Below are positions 34,739 to 42,651 of a stretch of 53,667 bases of DNA, piece after piece. A program made the translations under genes and the position numbers. This DNA comes from an uncultured Bacteroidales bacterium (GTDB taxonomy: Bacteria; Bacteroidota; Bacteroidia; Bacteroidales; UBA932): positions 1 through 53,667 of the forward strand of contig URDD01000008.1 in assembly GCA_900546395.1 (NCBI GenBank), read 5' to 3'. Position 1 is the first letter of the stretch, and each line of letters begins with the position of its first letter. Below the pieces are notes generated by a model that saw only the letters and a program-made list of their open reading frames with translations, searched no databases and had not been told where the DNA came from.

Positions 34739-36370
34739 ATGAAACTTAAATATTTATTCTCGACCGTTTTGGCTTCTGCCGTATTGTTCGGCGGATGCGT
34801 GAAGAATGATCCGGTCGGTTCATTCGACAATGTTCAGCTTGACAAGACTTATCTTTCCATTTCCGACAAAGGCGGCACTGCGGAGCTTACAGTTACAGCT
34901 ACCGAGAACTGGCAGTTTGTAATCAATGAGACTTGGCCGGACGTTGTTGAATTTGCCAAAGATGAGGCCGGCAAGACTTATAAGGCAAAATACGATGAAT
35001 TCGGTAACCTTACAAACCCTGAGTCCGAAATAGAATCAAAGACTCCTAGCTGGCTTAAGGCTACAGTCCTTAAGGGAGAGGCTGGCGAGACCAAGATTAC
35101 ATTCTCGGCAGAAGAAACGAGCGGAGGACGTGAACTTGAGATTGCTCTTTATGCAGGTAACAACAAGCAGTTCCTCAGAGTGCGTCAGGGTTCTATGGAA
35201 GCGCAGACAGCCACTTGTGCTGAGGTTGCAGCTGCTCCGGACGGAAAGACATTCAGACTTAAAGGAGTATGTACTTCAATCGAGAATTTCGAGTACGGAA
35301 ACTGGTACATCAAGGACGCTACAGGTGAAATGTATATTTACAGAACGCTTGATTCAAAGGGAGCGACAAAGAATTTCAAGAGTATAGGTCTTGAAGTAGG
35401 CGACGAAGTGGAGATTGAGGGTCCTAAAGGCTCTTATAAAGGTACTCCTCAGCTTGTAAATGTTTCTGTAAGGAAACTTACAAAGTCTTTGCTTAAGGTT
35501 ACCACTCCTTCTGTTGAACTCAAGAAAGATGCAACCGAACTTCAGGTCAAGGTAGCTTATAAGGGCAACGGTGTATTCCCTGCAGTGGCAGAGTCTTGTG
35601 CTGACTGGGTTACATACTCAGGAATGGATTACATTGCCGGTGTTCCGAGCAAGCTTGAGCCTAATCCTTGTGATACAGCTCTTGTCAAGTTCAGCATTGC
35701 ATCTTATGAGGAGAAAAAAGCTCCGCGTACCGGAGAAATAGTCTTCTCGTCACACAGCGGTGCCAGCAAATCTGAAGTGACATATACTTTCACACAGCAG
35801 GGTATCGTTCCTGATCCTTCTTCTATTGCAGATGCAGCGAAAGCCGGCGGATGGGTGACAGTAGAAGGAACTGTGACAGCAGCAGATTGTTCAAAGGGCT
35901 TTATCGTTACAGACAAGTCAGCTTCTTTGTTCATCTATACCAATGACAAACACTCTTACAAGAATGGATATGTCGTTAAGGTAGTAGGTAATATGGCTGA
36001 TTATAACTGCGGTTTCCAGATCGGTTCACCTATCCTTTTGAAGTCTGACGCCCAGAAGGTTAATGATGGAGCTGCCAAGGAGTTGAATGCTGCTGATATT
36101 GATGCGATTATTGCACGTGAAGCTAACTTTACGGCTGAGAGAGTGTCTGTTACAGGTACTGCAAGTCTTGACAAATACGGTAATATAGTTATTGCCGTTT
36201 CAGGTACAGAGGCTGAAGTCGCTTCATACTACAGTACAATGAAGTTTGACGAATTTGACGGCAAGCAGGTTACCGTAACCGGCTATGTAACATCTCGTAA
36301 GACAGCAAGACCTGATAAGAACCAGAAGGCTCAGGTAGTTATTCTTGTTCAGGAAGTGAAGGCTAAGTAA
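34739..36370 (+). CDS. Surface lipoprotein with BACON-like and OB-fold (DUF5689-type) domains
   Basis: 543 residues with a lipoprotein signal ending LFGGCVKND. Residues about 30-145 form a BACON-like beta domain (LSISDKGGTAELTVTATENW and FLRVRQGSME). Residues about 155-245 look like an OB-fold domain (FRLKGVCTSIENFEYGNWYI, LEVGDEVEIEGPKGSYKG). A second BACON-like domain follows, then a second OB-like segment (VTVEGTVTAADCSKGFIVTD) and a third such segment near the C-terminus. It is the downstream partner of the Oar-like receptor and ends before a strong terminator, so both form one transcript. A ligand-binding or receptor-capping role is inferred from position. Confidence 0.85.
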   Translation: MKLKYLFSTVLASAVLFGGCVKNDPVGSFDNVQLDKTYLSISDKGGTAELTVTATENWQFVINETWPDVVEFAKDEAGKTYKAKYDEFGNLTNPESEIESKTPSWLKATVLKGEAGETKITFSAEETSGGRELEIALYAGNNKQFLRVRQGSMEAQTATCAEVAAAPDGKTFRLKGVCTSIENFEYGNWYIKDATGEMYIYRTLDSKGATKNFKSIGLEVGDEVEIEGPKGSYKGTPQLVNVSVRKLTKSLLKVTTPSVELKKDATELQVKVAYKGNGVFPAVAESCADWVTYSGMDYIAGVPSKLEPNPCDTALVKFSIASYEEKKAPRTGEIVFSSHSGASKSEVTYTFTQQGIVPDPSSIADAAKAGGWVTVEGTVTAADCSKGFIVTDKSASLFIYTNDKHSYKNGYVVKVVGNMADYNCGFQIGSPILLKSDAQKVNDGAAKELNAADIDAIIAREANFTAERVSVTGTASLDKYGNIVIAVSGTEAEVASYYSTMKFDEFDGKQVTVTGYVTSRKTARPDKNQKAQVVILVQEVKAK

Positions 36371-36402
36371 TATAATTTGCTCAGTTTGAGATTTTTAAAT
36401 GG

Positions 36403-36430
36403 AGCCGACCCAAAAGGGTCGGCTTTCGTT
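36403..36430 (+). terminator. Rho-independent terminator of the Oar-like receptor unit
   Basis: AGCCGACCC (36403-36411), loop AAAA, GGGTCGGCT (36416-36424), then TTCGTTGTT: a 9-bp perfect stem 30 bases after the lipoprotein stop. Confidence 0.85.
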
Positions 36431-36469
36431 GTTATAAAGGATTGCGAAGTCGCAGTCGGCAATGTGACG

Positions 36470-38080
36470 CTAAAGCCTCCAGTCAGAAGGATTGAATGTA
36501 TTTTTAGGTGCTTTCGGGATATTTGCAAAGTATTTGTATCCTGTGATTTTTTCAAGGTCAGATATGCTCATCATATCCTGGACCTGCGGTTTATGGCCCT
36601 TTTCCATATTGTGCCTGATAACAAATGCTGCGCATTGCAACTCATTCGTCTCGCACTGCAATAATGATTTTCCGGTGTTTCCATTTTTAGTCCTGAGTAG
36701 TACATAGTAGAACATTGACGGACGGGTCACGTCATTTCTGCCTCCAAAGCTTATGGTTGCCGGATTGCAGGTCTTGCCGTATTTGTCTTTAAATGTTTCG
36801 AAATAGCATCCTACTACCTCATACAATGTATCTGCACATACAAACATATCCACATAGTTTTCAAGGTTGTTCCAGGCGCCGCCTCCGAGGTTGAAAGACT
36901 CTTTCAGCTGAGGGGCAATGTTGGTATAATAGAATACTTGTTTGTTTGTTGCTGTAGATGAGAGTCTTTCAGCTGAACCGAGCATATGTCCTTTATTGCA
37001 TCCGCCTCCGGTGCTTTTGGAATGATATTGGATGTCTTCCGGAATTTTAGGGTCTTTTTTGTATGCATTTGTGCGTTCTGCTCCGTGTTCATACATTTTG
37101 TGTCTCGGGGCTGCTACCCATACCGGACAGTGATGTTTGGCGCTGTAAGCTACCGTATAGTTTCGTGCAGGTTTGCCGTTATGCCCATACACTTCACCGC
37201 CTGCACAAATATGAGATGCAAAATAAAGAGTGTTGTCACTGTCGCTTATGCCGTTATTGTCGGAGTCATCTATTACAGGCAATTCGAACCATCCTGTTCC
37301 AGTGTGCTCCGGTTCAGGACTCGGTTCCGGCTCTGGTTCAGGTTCAGGACTCGGTTCAGGACTCGGTTCAGGACTCGGTTCTGGTTCCGGCTGAGGGTCC
37401 GGAGGTGTTCCATTACTGCTTTTTCTGAAAAGTGTCAGGCTTTTCTGACTTCCGTTGTAGGTGGAAAATCTCGGATGTGAATCGTTCCATTGAAGCTGGC
37501 GTTCCGTAACTTTTGCATTGCTTAGTATTGCTTTACCGTTGCTGAATGAAATATTCCACAGATATTCCGTATCATTTTCTGTAGGGGCGCCATCTCTTTT
37601 GGACAGACTGTTTCCGCTGCCGGTATAGCCGATATATCCTACATTGGAAACATTGATTGAGTAATGGCTGCCAGTTTTTGTAAAAATGGTATTATATTTA
37701 TCCATTTCTTTTACAGACAGCTTGTCTTCAGACATAAGGCTGGAAAAGTCTGTAAATTCACTTCCGGAACTTACCGGCTGTCCGTATGTGTCGTCGTCCC
37801 ACTGCGCAAATACGTAGAGTACATTTTGGTTTTTTCTGTTACCGGTGTAGGTGATGAGGTATTCTCCTTCCCATTCCGTGCAGTCGCTGTTTACAATAGA
37901 ATAGAAGAAAGTTTCAACAGGCTGTTCCGTTTCCCCGCCTTCTTCATCTGGCTTACTTTCGTTTTCCTGGTTTTCCTCGCCCGGTGAATCCGGTTGGTTT
38001 TCATCTTGGCAAGCAAACGTAGTTGCCAATACAGCACTTGCAGTCATCACTGCAAGCAGTGTTTTCCAAAAGATTTTCAT
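36470..38080 (-). CDS. Lipoprotein DNA/RNA non-specific endonuclease (NUC family)
   Basis: 536 residues with a lipoprotein signal ending TFACQDENQ and then an acid-rich linker. Residues about 55-220 are a beta domain without a name I can give, often found at the N-terminus of Bacteroidetes nucleases. A Pro-Glu-Ser repeat linker (about residues 228-260) leads to the NUC domain. The active site reads GCNKGHMLGSAERL where most members have DRGH, so the His is kept but the Asp-Arg pair is changed. The metal-binding Asn region is NIAPQLKESFNLGGGAWNNLE. It is probably a cell-surface nuclease for nutrient DNA and RNA or for phosphate supply. Its stop is 39 bases beyond the terminator of the convergent unit. 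Confidence 0.88.
   Translation of the reverse strand: MKIFWKTLLAVMTASAVLATTFACQDENQPDSPGEENQENESKPDEEGGETEQPVETFFYSIVNSDCTEWEGEYLITYTGNRKNQNVLYVFAQWDDDTYGQPVSSGSEFTDFSSLMSEDKLSVKEMDKYNTIFTKTGSHYSINVSNVGYIGYTGSGNSLSKRDGAPTENDTEYLWNISFSNGKAILSNAKVTERQLQWNDSHPRFSTYNGSQKSLTLFRKSSNGTPPDPQPEPEPSPEPSPEPSPEPEPEPEPSPEPEHTGTGWFELPVIDDSDNNGISDSDNTLYFASHICAGGEVYGHNGKPARNYTVAYSAKHHCPVWVAAPRHKMYEHGAERTNAYKKDPKIPEDIQYHSKSTGGGCNKGHMLGSAERLSSTATNKQVFYYTNIAPQLKESFNLGGGAWNNLENYVDMFVCADTLYEVVGCYFETFKDKYGKTCNPATISFGGRNDVTRPSMFYYVLLRTKNGNTGKSLLQCETNELQCAAFVIRHNMEKGHKPQVQDMMSISDLEKITGYKYFANIPKAPKNTFNPSDWRL
37310..37392. repeat. 12-bp tandem repeat coding the Pro-Glu-Ser linker of the nuclease
   Basis: On the plus strand GGTTCAGGACTC occurs as three perfect tandem copies (37341-37376), with a fourth copy at 37311-37322 and degenerate copies around it. 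Each unit codes four residues (PEPS type) on the minus strand, so changes in copy number keep the frame. Confidence 0.85.
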
Positions 38081-38113
38081 TATGAATTGAATGTAAAATT
38101 ATCGGTGATTTTA

Positions 38114-38121
38114 CAAAGGTA
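38114..38121 (-). promoter_or_regulatory. Bacteroides-type -7 element before the nuclease gene
   Basis: TACCTTTG on the minus strand, 33 bases before the ATG at 38080; the -33 part is poor. Confidence 0.4.
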
Positions 38122-38134
38122 CTGAATTATTGTG

Positions 38135-38142
38135 TATTTTTG
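38135..38142 (+). promoter_or_regulatory. Bacteroides-type -7 element before uxaC
   Basis: TATTTTTG fits TAnnTTTG. It lies 71 bases before the uxaC ATG at 38214, and 32 before an in-frame ATG at 38175. No -33 element is clear. Confidence 0.35.
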
Positions 38143-38213
38143 GAATTAAGAAACTGTATAAACAATTACTAAATATGCTGCTGTCAGAAGTAAAAGGAAA
38201 AATAGACGGGATA

Positions 38214-39620
38214 ATGGACCGGAAATTCATTAATGATGATTTTCTCCTTTCGAACAGTTATGCCCGTGAGTTATATCATGAAAGTGCGGAGAAAATGCCT
38301 ATTATAGATTACCATTGTCATCTTGTCCCGAAGATGATAGCGGAAAACTATCAGTTCAAGGATCTTACGGAAGTCTGGCTTGGCGGAGACCATTATAAAT
38401 GGCGGGCAATGAGAGGAAACGGAGTTCCGGAGGAATTCATTACAGGAAGCAGGAGCAGTTATGAAAAGTTTGAGAAATGGGCTGAAACCGTGCCATATAC
38501 GATGCGTAATCCCCTGTATCACTGGACGCATCTTGAACTTGCCCGTGTTTTCGGCATATTCGAAATACTTAATCCCCGCACAGCAAGGGCGATTTATGAT
38601 GAATGTACTGAAAAACTTCAGTCTCCTGAATACAGGGGCCAGGAACTTATGAAAAAGTTCAAAGTGAAGGTAGTGTGTACAACCGATGATCCTGCAGACT
38701 CGCTTGAGCATCATAAATATATTGCGGAGCATCCTTTCGGTGTAAAAGTATTGCCGGCATGGCGTCCCGACAAGGCTATGCAGTTAGAAAAGCCTGCGCA
38801 GTACATTGAATATATAGGAAGGCTTTCAGAGGCTTCTTCTGTAAATATTGTTTCTTATCAAGACCTTTTGGATGCCCTCAGAAAGAGACATGACTTTTTC
38901 CATAGTATGGGATGCCGTCTTTCTGACCATGGGCTCGAGACGTTCTATGCTGAAGAATTCGAGATCGGGGAAATAGACAGAATATTCAGAGATACTCTCA
39001 AGGGAATAACGCCGACAAGGGAAGATATACTTAAATTCAGGAGTGCAATCCTGCTTGACTTTGCGCGCCTTGACTGGGAAAAAGGATGGACACAACAGTT
39101 CCATATAGGGGCAATAAGGGACAATAATACTATGATGTACAATATTCTGGGACCGGATACCGGATATGATGCCATCCATGATCTTCCTGTAGCTGCTGCA
39201 GGGCATAAATTCCTTGACAGGCTGGCTTCAGAAGACAAACTGGCAAAGACTGTTCTTTATAACCTCAATCCGCGGGATAATGAACTCTTTGCTACAATGG
39301 CATATACTTTCAATGACGGAACTGTTCCGGGGAAGATCCAGCTCGGTTCGGGATGGTGGTTTCTTGATCAGGAAGACGGGATGAGAAAGCAGATGAACGC
39401 ACTTTCCGCTCTGGGACTTTTCAGCAGATTTGTCGGAATGCTTACAGATTCACGGAGTTTCCTGTCATATCCGCGCCATGAATATTTCCGCAGGATAATG
39501 TGCAGTGTCATAGGTGAGGATCTCGAAAAAGGAAGATTGCCAAGAAGCGAAATGGATTTTATCCACCAGATGGTGAAAGACATTTCGTATAACAATGCAG
39601 CCAGATATTTCGACTTCTGA
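38214..39620 (+). CDS. uxaC: Uronate isomerase UxaC
   Basis: 468 residues from the ATG at 38214 (MDRKFINDDFLLSN), which aligns with the usual family start and gives the usual length; an ATG at 38175 would add 13 residues. It converts D-galacturonate to tagaturonate and D-glucuronate to fructuronate. The metal-dependent hydrolase fold shows PIIDYHCHLVPKMIAENYQF near residue 30, LGGDHYKWRAMRGNG, CTTDDPADSLEHH near residue 160, and WTQQFHIGAIRDNN near residue 295. It lies next to KDPG aldolase, KDG kinase, a LacI-type regulator and a GH28, so galacturonate is the likely main substrate. Confidence 0.95.
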   Translation: MDRKFINDDFLLSNSYARELYHESAEKMPIIDYHCHLVPKMIAENYQFKDLTEVWLGGDHYKWRAMRGNGVPEEFITGSRSSYEKFEKWAETVPYTMRNPLYHWTHLELARVFGIFEILNPRTARAIYDECTEKLQSPEYRGQELMKKFKVKVVCTTDDPADSLEHHKYIAEHPFGVKVLPAWRPDKAMQLEKPAQYIEYIGRLSEASSVNIVSYQDLLDALRKRHDFFHSMGCRLSDHGLETFYAEEFEIGEIDRIFRDTLKGITPTREDILKFRSAILLDFARLDWEKGWTQQFHIGAIRDNNTMMYNILGPDTGYDAIHDLPVAAAGHKFLDRLASEDKLAKTVLYNLNPRDNELFATMAYTFNDGTVPGKIQLGSGWWFLDQEDGMRKQMNALSALGLFSRFVGMLTDSRSFLSYPRHEYFRRIMCSVIGEDLEKGRLPRSEMDFIHQMVKDISYNNAARYFDF

Positions 39621-39648
39621 TATTACAAATAGGCTTGCGCCCCCCAGA

Positions 39649-40329
39649 TTACCTGATGTTTTCCTTTGCCTTACTGATATAACCCAGAGTGTCTTTACAT
39701 CTTTGGGTTATTTTTTTCCATTGCTTTTCTTCCACTTCTTTTCCGGAAATCAGCCTTGATCCCATCCCTACACAAGTGACCCCTGCTTTGAACCATTCTG
39801 TAATATTCTCACTGTCAGGCTCTACACCTCCTGTTACCATAATCATGGACCATGGCATTGGGGCCAGAATATTCTTGACGAATGTTGCACCACCGGTAGT
39901 TTCTGCAGGGAAAACCTTGCACAGGTCGCATCCTGCCTCTTGTGCATATCCGATTTCGCTGGCAGTACCACATCCAGGGCTGTATGGAATACACCTTCTG
40001 TTGCATACTTTGGCTACATCTGGGTTAAAAAGCGGCCCTACTATAAAGTCGGCTCCCAGTTGTATGTAAAGAGCAGCAGTTGGAGCATCTACGATAGAGC
40101 CGGCGCCGACTATAAGTCCGGGGCATTCTCTTTCCGCGAATTTTATCAGACTGCCGAATATCTCATGTGCGTAATCTCCTCTGTTGGTGAATTCGAAGAC
40201 TCGGATACCTCCTTCATAGCAGGCTTTGGCTACCGAACATACAGTCTCAAGGTCATGATGGTAGTAAACCGGTATCATTCCGGTTTCTGATATTGTATTA
40301 AGAACTTCCAATTTGTTGTATCTTGCCAT
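39649..40329 (-). CDS. eda: KDPG/KHG aldolase
   Basis: 226 residues. It splits 2-keto-3-deoxy-6-phosphogluconate into pyruvate and glyceraldehyde-3-phosphate. The Schiff-base Lys138 lies in GCDLCKVFPAETTGG, the catalytic Glu46 is in IRVFEFTNRG, and GLIVGAGSIVDAP and GADFIVGPLFNPD complete the aldolase barrel. It begins 12 bases after the KDG kinase, so the pair carries out the last two steps of uronate breakdown. Confidence 0.95.
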   Translation of the reverse strand: MARYNKLEVLNTISETGMIPVYYHHDLETVCSVAKACYEGGIRVFEFTNRGDYAHEIFGSLIKFAERECPGLIVGAGSIVDAPTAALYIQLGADFIVGPLFNPDVAKVCNRRCIPYSPGCGTASEIGYAQEAGCDLCKVFPAETTGGATFVKNILAPMPWSMIMVTGGVEPDSENITEWFKAGVTCVGMGSRLISGKEVEEKQWKKITQRCKDTLGYISKAKENIR

Positions 40330-40341
40330 AAATCCATGATT

Positions 40342-41379
40342 TTATCTTATAACCCTGCCTGAGCCATTGCCGTTCATAAGGGCTTCGACCTCATCTGTTG
40401 TAACATCGTTGAAATCACCTGAAATAGTATGTTTCAGACATGATGCAGCAGCTGCAAATTCCAACGCCTTTTTGTCATTTCTAAATGTAAGTATCCCGTA
40501 AATCAGTCCTCCCATGAACGAGTCTCCTCCTCCGACCCTGTCTACGATATGAGTGATGTCGTATCTTCGTGATTTAAGGAGGTTTCTCCCATCAAAAAGG
40601 ACACCTCCCCATGTGTTGTGGCTGGCATTTATTGATCCCCTTAGTGAGATTATTATTTTCTTCGCTCCAGGAAACCTTTCTTTAAGTTGTCTGCAGACAC
40701 TTCCGAATGATGCTTCATCTAAATTTCCTTCACGGTAGGAAACATCAGGTCCGGATGGCTTTATGCCGAACACTTTCTCAGCATCTTCCTCATTTCCGAA
40801 AATTATATCGCAATACTCTACCAGCTCCGGCATCACTTCTGATGCTTTTTTGCCGTATTTCCAGAGATTTTTGCGGTAGTTTATATCGCAGGAAACAGTA
40901 AGACCCATTTCTTTGGCTACGTTTGCAGCTTCCAGACACGCTTCTGCAGCACCTTGGCTTAGCGCCGGAGTTATACCGCTCCAGTGGAACCAGTCAGCAC
41001 TATCGAATATGTTCCTCCAGTCAATCATACCTTTCTCAATTTGAGAAAAGGATGACCCTGTCCTGTCATATATTACTTTACTAGGTCTGGCGACAGCTCC
41101 TGTTTCAAGGAAATATATGCCCATTCGGTCTCCCCCTGTGATACAGTGGCATGTATTTACCCCGTATCCGTGCAATGTCCTCAGGCAATTGCGGGCGATA
41201 TCATTTTCCGGTAGTCTGCTGACAAATTCAGAATCAATCCCGTAGTTAGCCAGTGAAACAGCTACATTTGCCTCTCCTCCTCCGAATGAAACTTCGAAAT
41301 TATTTGCCTGAGTGAATCTTCGGTATCCATTGGTTCCTAAGCGGAGCATAATTTCTCCGAAAGTGATGACTTTTGACAT
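40342..41379 (-). CDS. kdgK: 2-keto-3-deoxygluconate kinase (PfkB family)
   Basis: 345 residues. It phosphorylates KDG to KDPG for the aldolase next to it. The PfkB family shows an N-terminal FGEIMLRLG, FEVSFGGGEANVAVSLANYG near residue 30, and the C-terminal signature DRVGGGDSFMGGLIYG near residue 280 with the catalytic Asp. The gene is divergent from the LacI-type regulator, and the intergenic region holds a perfect palindrome near the regulator promoter. A TAAATTTG at 41488-41481 could be its -7 element, leaving a leader of about 100 bases. Confidence 0.93.
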   Translation of the reverse strand: MSKVITFGEIMLRLGTNGYRRFTQANNFEVSFGGGEANVAVSLANYGIDSEFVSRLPENDIARNCLRTLHGYGVNTCHCITGGDRMGIYFLETGAVARPSKVIYDRTGSSFSQIEKGMIDWRNIFDSADWFHWSGITPALSQGAAEACLEAANVAKEMGLTVSCDINYRKNLWKYGKKASEVMPELVEYCDIIFGNEEDAEKVFGIKPSGPDVSYREGNLDEASFGSVCRQLKERFPGAKKIIISLRGSINASHNTWGGVLFDGRNLLKSRRYDITHIVDRVGGGDSFMGGLIYGILTFRNDKKALEFAAAASCLKHTISGDFNDVTTDEVEALMNGNGSGRVIR

Positions 41380-41502
41380 TTTCTCCGTATATTTGAAATT
41401 ATTTTTCAGTACTTGTCAAATTAAGACATAAATTTAATATAAAATTTGTGCCTTGACAACCAAGATTGATTCACTGCTTGCAAATTTAATGAAATTTTAA
41501 CT

Positions 41503-41520
41503 TCCGTGACCGTTCACGGA
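41503..41520. promoter_or_regulatory. Palindromic operator candidate for the LacI-type regulator
   Basis: TCCGTGA-CCGT-TCACGGA is a perfect inverted repeat with 7-base arms. It lies in the divergent kdgK-regulator region at the place where the -33 element of the regulator promoter should be (its -7 is at 41530-41537). Eight T residues follow, so the same bases could form a terminator, but no plus-strand gene lies upstream to need one. Binding by the neighbouring regulator is inferred. Confidence 0.55.
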
Positions 41521-41529
41521 TTTTTTTTG

Positions 41530-41537
41530 TATCTTTG
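41530..41537 (+). promoter_or_regulatory. Bacteroides-type -7 element of the LacI-type regulator
   Basis: TATCTTTG, 43 bases before the ATG at 41581. A 5-bp hairpin GCCGT-CCGA-ACGGC (41537-41550) begins at its edge and would be at the very 5' end of the transcript. Confidence 0.5.
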
Positions 41538-41580
41538 CCGTCCGAACGGCAGTTTTATTGGCGATTCAGATTTGGTTATA

Positions 41581-42639
41581 ATGGACGGCGACAGCAAAAT
41601 TACTATAAATGATGTGGCTTCGGCTGCAGGAGTCTCCAAAGGAACTGTTGACAGGGTAATTCACAACAGGGGAGAGGTTTCCGGCAAAAGCCGCGAAAAG
41701 GTACTTGAGGTCATAGAGAAACTTGGCTACAAGCCTAATTTATATGCATCTGTCCTCGCATCCAGAAAGTTAAAGAAGATAGTCTGTGTCATACCTGAGT
41801 TTCAGGAGGGTGATTTCTGGTCTCTGACTTATAAGGGTATTGAATCCGGCAAGGAAAAGTCAACGTCTTTCGGAGTGAGCGTGCTGACGGAAAAATATGA
41901 TCAGTATGATGTGGAATCTTTCAGGAAAGCATGTGACAGGACCCTGTCCATTTCTCCGTCAGGAGTGGTGATAGCTCCGATGTTCAGAACTGAAACAGGG
42001 AAATTCGTAGCGGAACTGAAAGACAGGGGAATCAGTTATATATATATCGATTCCAGACTTGAAGATGATGGCTGTCTGGCCTATTTCGGGATGCCAATGT
42101 ACCAGAGCGGATATTTATGTGCAGATCTTCTGACCGGAGGTGAAAATGTCGGGAATGTATATGCTGTCAGGATTGCGCGGGACAAGGAAGGCCTTTCTGA
42201 TCCTATGGCCGCCAGAAGAGCCGGATTTATGGATTATATCTCAGAAAAATGTCCGGATTGCAGGGTGACGGAAGTTTTGATTGATCCAAGGGATAAAGAA
42301 GGGATTGAATCGAGGCTTGGCAGTCTGTTTTCAGGAGATGCTGAAGAAAGAAAATATATTGTTACATTCAACTCGCGGATATATCTTGTGGCCGATTATC
42401 TGAGGGAGCATAAAATAGGGGCTTGCAGGGTTGTCGGTTTTGATGTGCTTGACAAGAACCTTTCTGCGCTTAGAGATGGATTTGTCCAGATATTGATTGC
42501 CCAGCACAGTGACCTTCAGGCGGAGTATGCTATAACTGCTATGGCGGACTGGCTTCTCATAGGAAAGCGAGTTGCCAGGAAGGATAATTATACACAAATG
42601 GATATTTTGAATCGCTTGAATTGCGATTATTATTTATAA
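41581..42639 (+). CDS. LacI-family transcriptional regulator, probable galacturonate regulator
   Basis: 352 residues from ATG at 41581; the longer frame from 41506 begins inside the palindrome and promoter. The DNA-binding head is clear: ITINDVASAAGVSKGTVDRV near residue 6, then SREKVLEVIEKLGYKPNLYA. The periplasmic-binding-protein-like sensor domain follows from about residue 60 (KKIVCVIPEFQEGDFW) to the end. It is followed 12 bases later by a GH28 gene in the same unit and is divergent from kdgK-eda, so it probably controls the module and itself. The inducer, perhaps KDG or galacturonate, is unknown. Confidence 0.88.
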   Translation: MDGDSKITINDVASAAGVSKGTVDRVIHNRGEVSGKSREKVLEVIEKLGYKPNLYASVLASRKLKKIVCVIPEFQEGDFWSLTYKGIESGKEKSTSFGVSVLTEKYDQYDVESFRKACDRTLSISPSGVVIAPMFRTETGKFVAELKDRGISYIYIDSRLEDDGCLAYFGMPMYQSGYLCADLLTGGENVGNVYAVRIARDKEGLSDPMAARRAGFMDYISEKCPDCRVTEVLIDPRDKEGIESRLGSLFSGDAEERKYIVTFNSRIYLVADYLREHKIGACRVVGFDVLDKNLSALRDGFVQILIAQHSDLQAEYAITAMADWLLIGKRVARKDNYTQMDILNRLNCDYYL

Positions 42640-42651
42640 ATTAATCGAACC

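Noticed and set aside
36986..37480. Plus-strand open frames opposite the nuclease
   Set aside because: They arise from the Pro-Glu-Ser repeat read backwards (Arg/Phe-rich) and lie opposite a clear gene.
41503..41528. Hairpin TCCGTGA/TCACGGA followed by eight T as a terminator
   Set aside because: No plus-strand gene lies upstream; kdgK is divergent. The position at the regulator promoter favours an operator.
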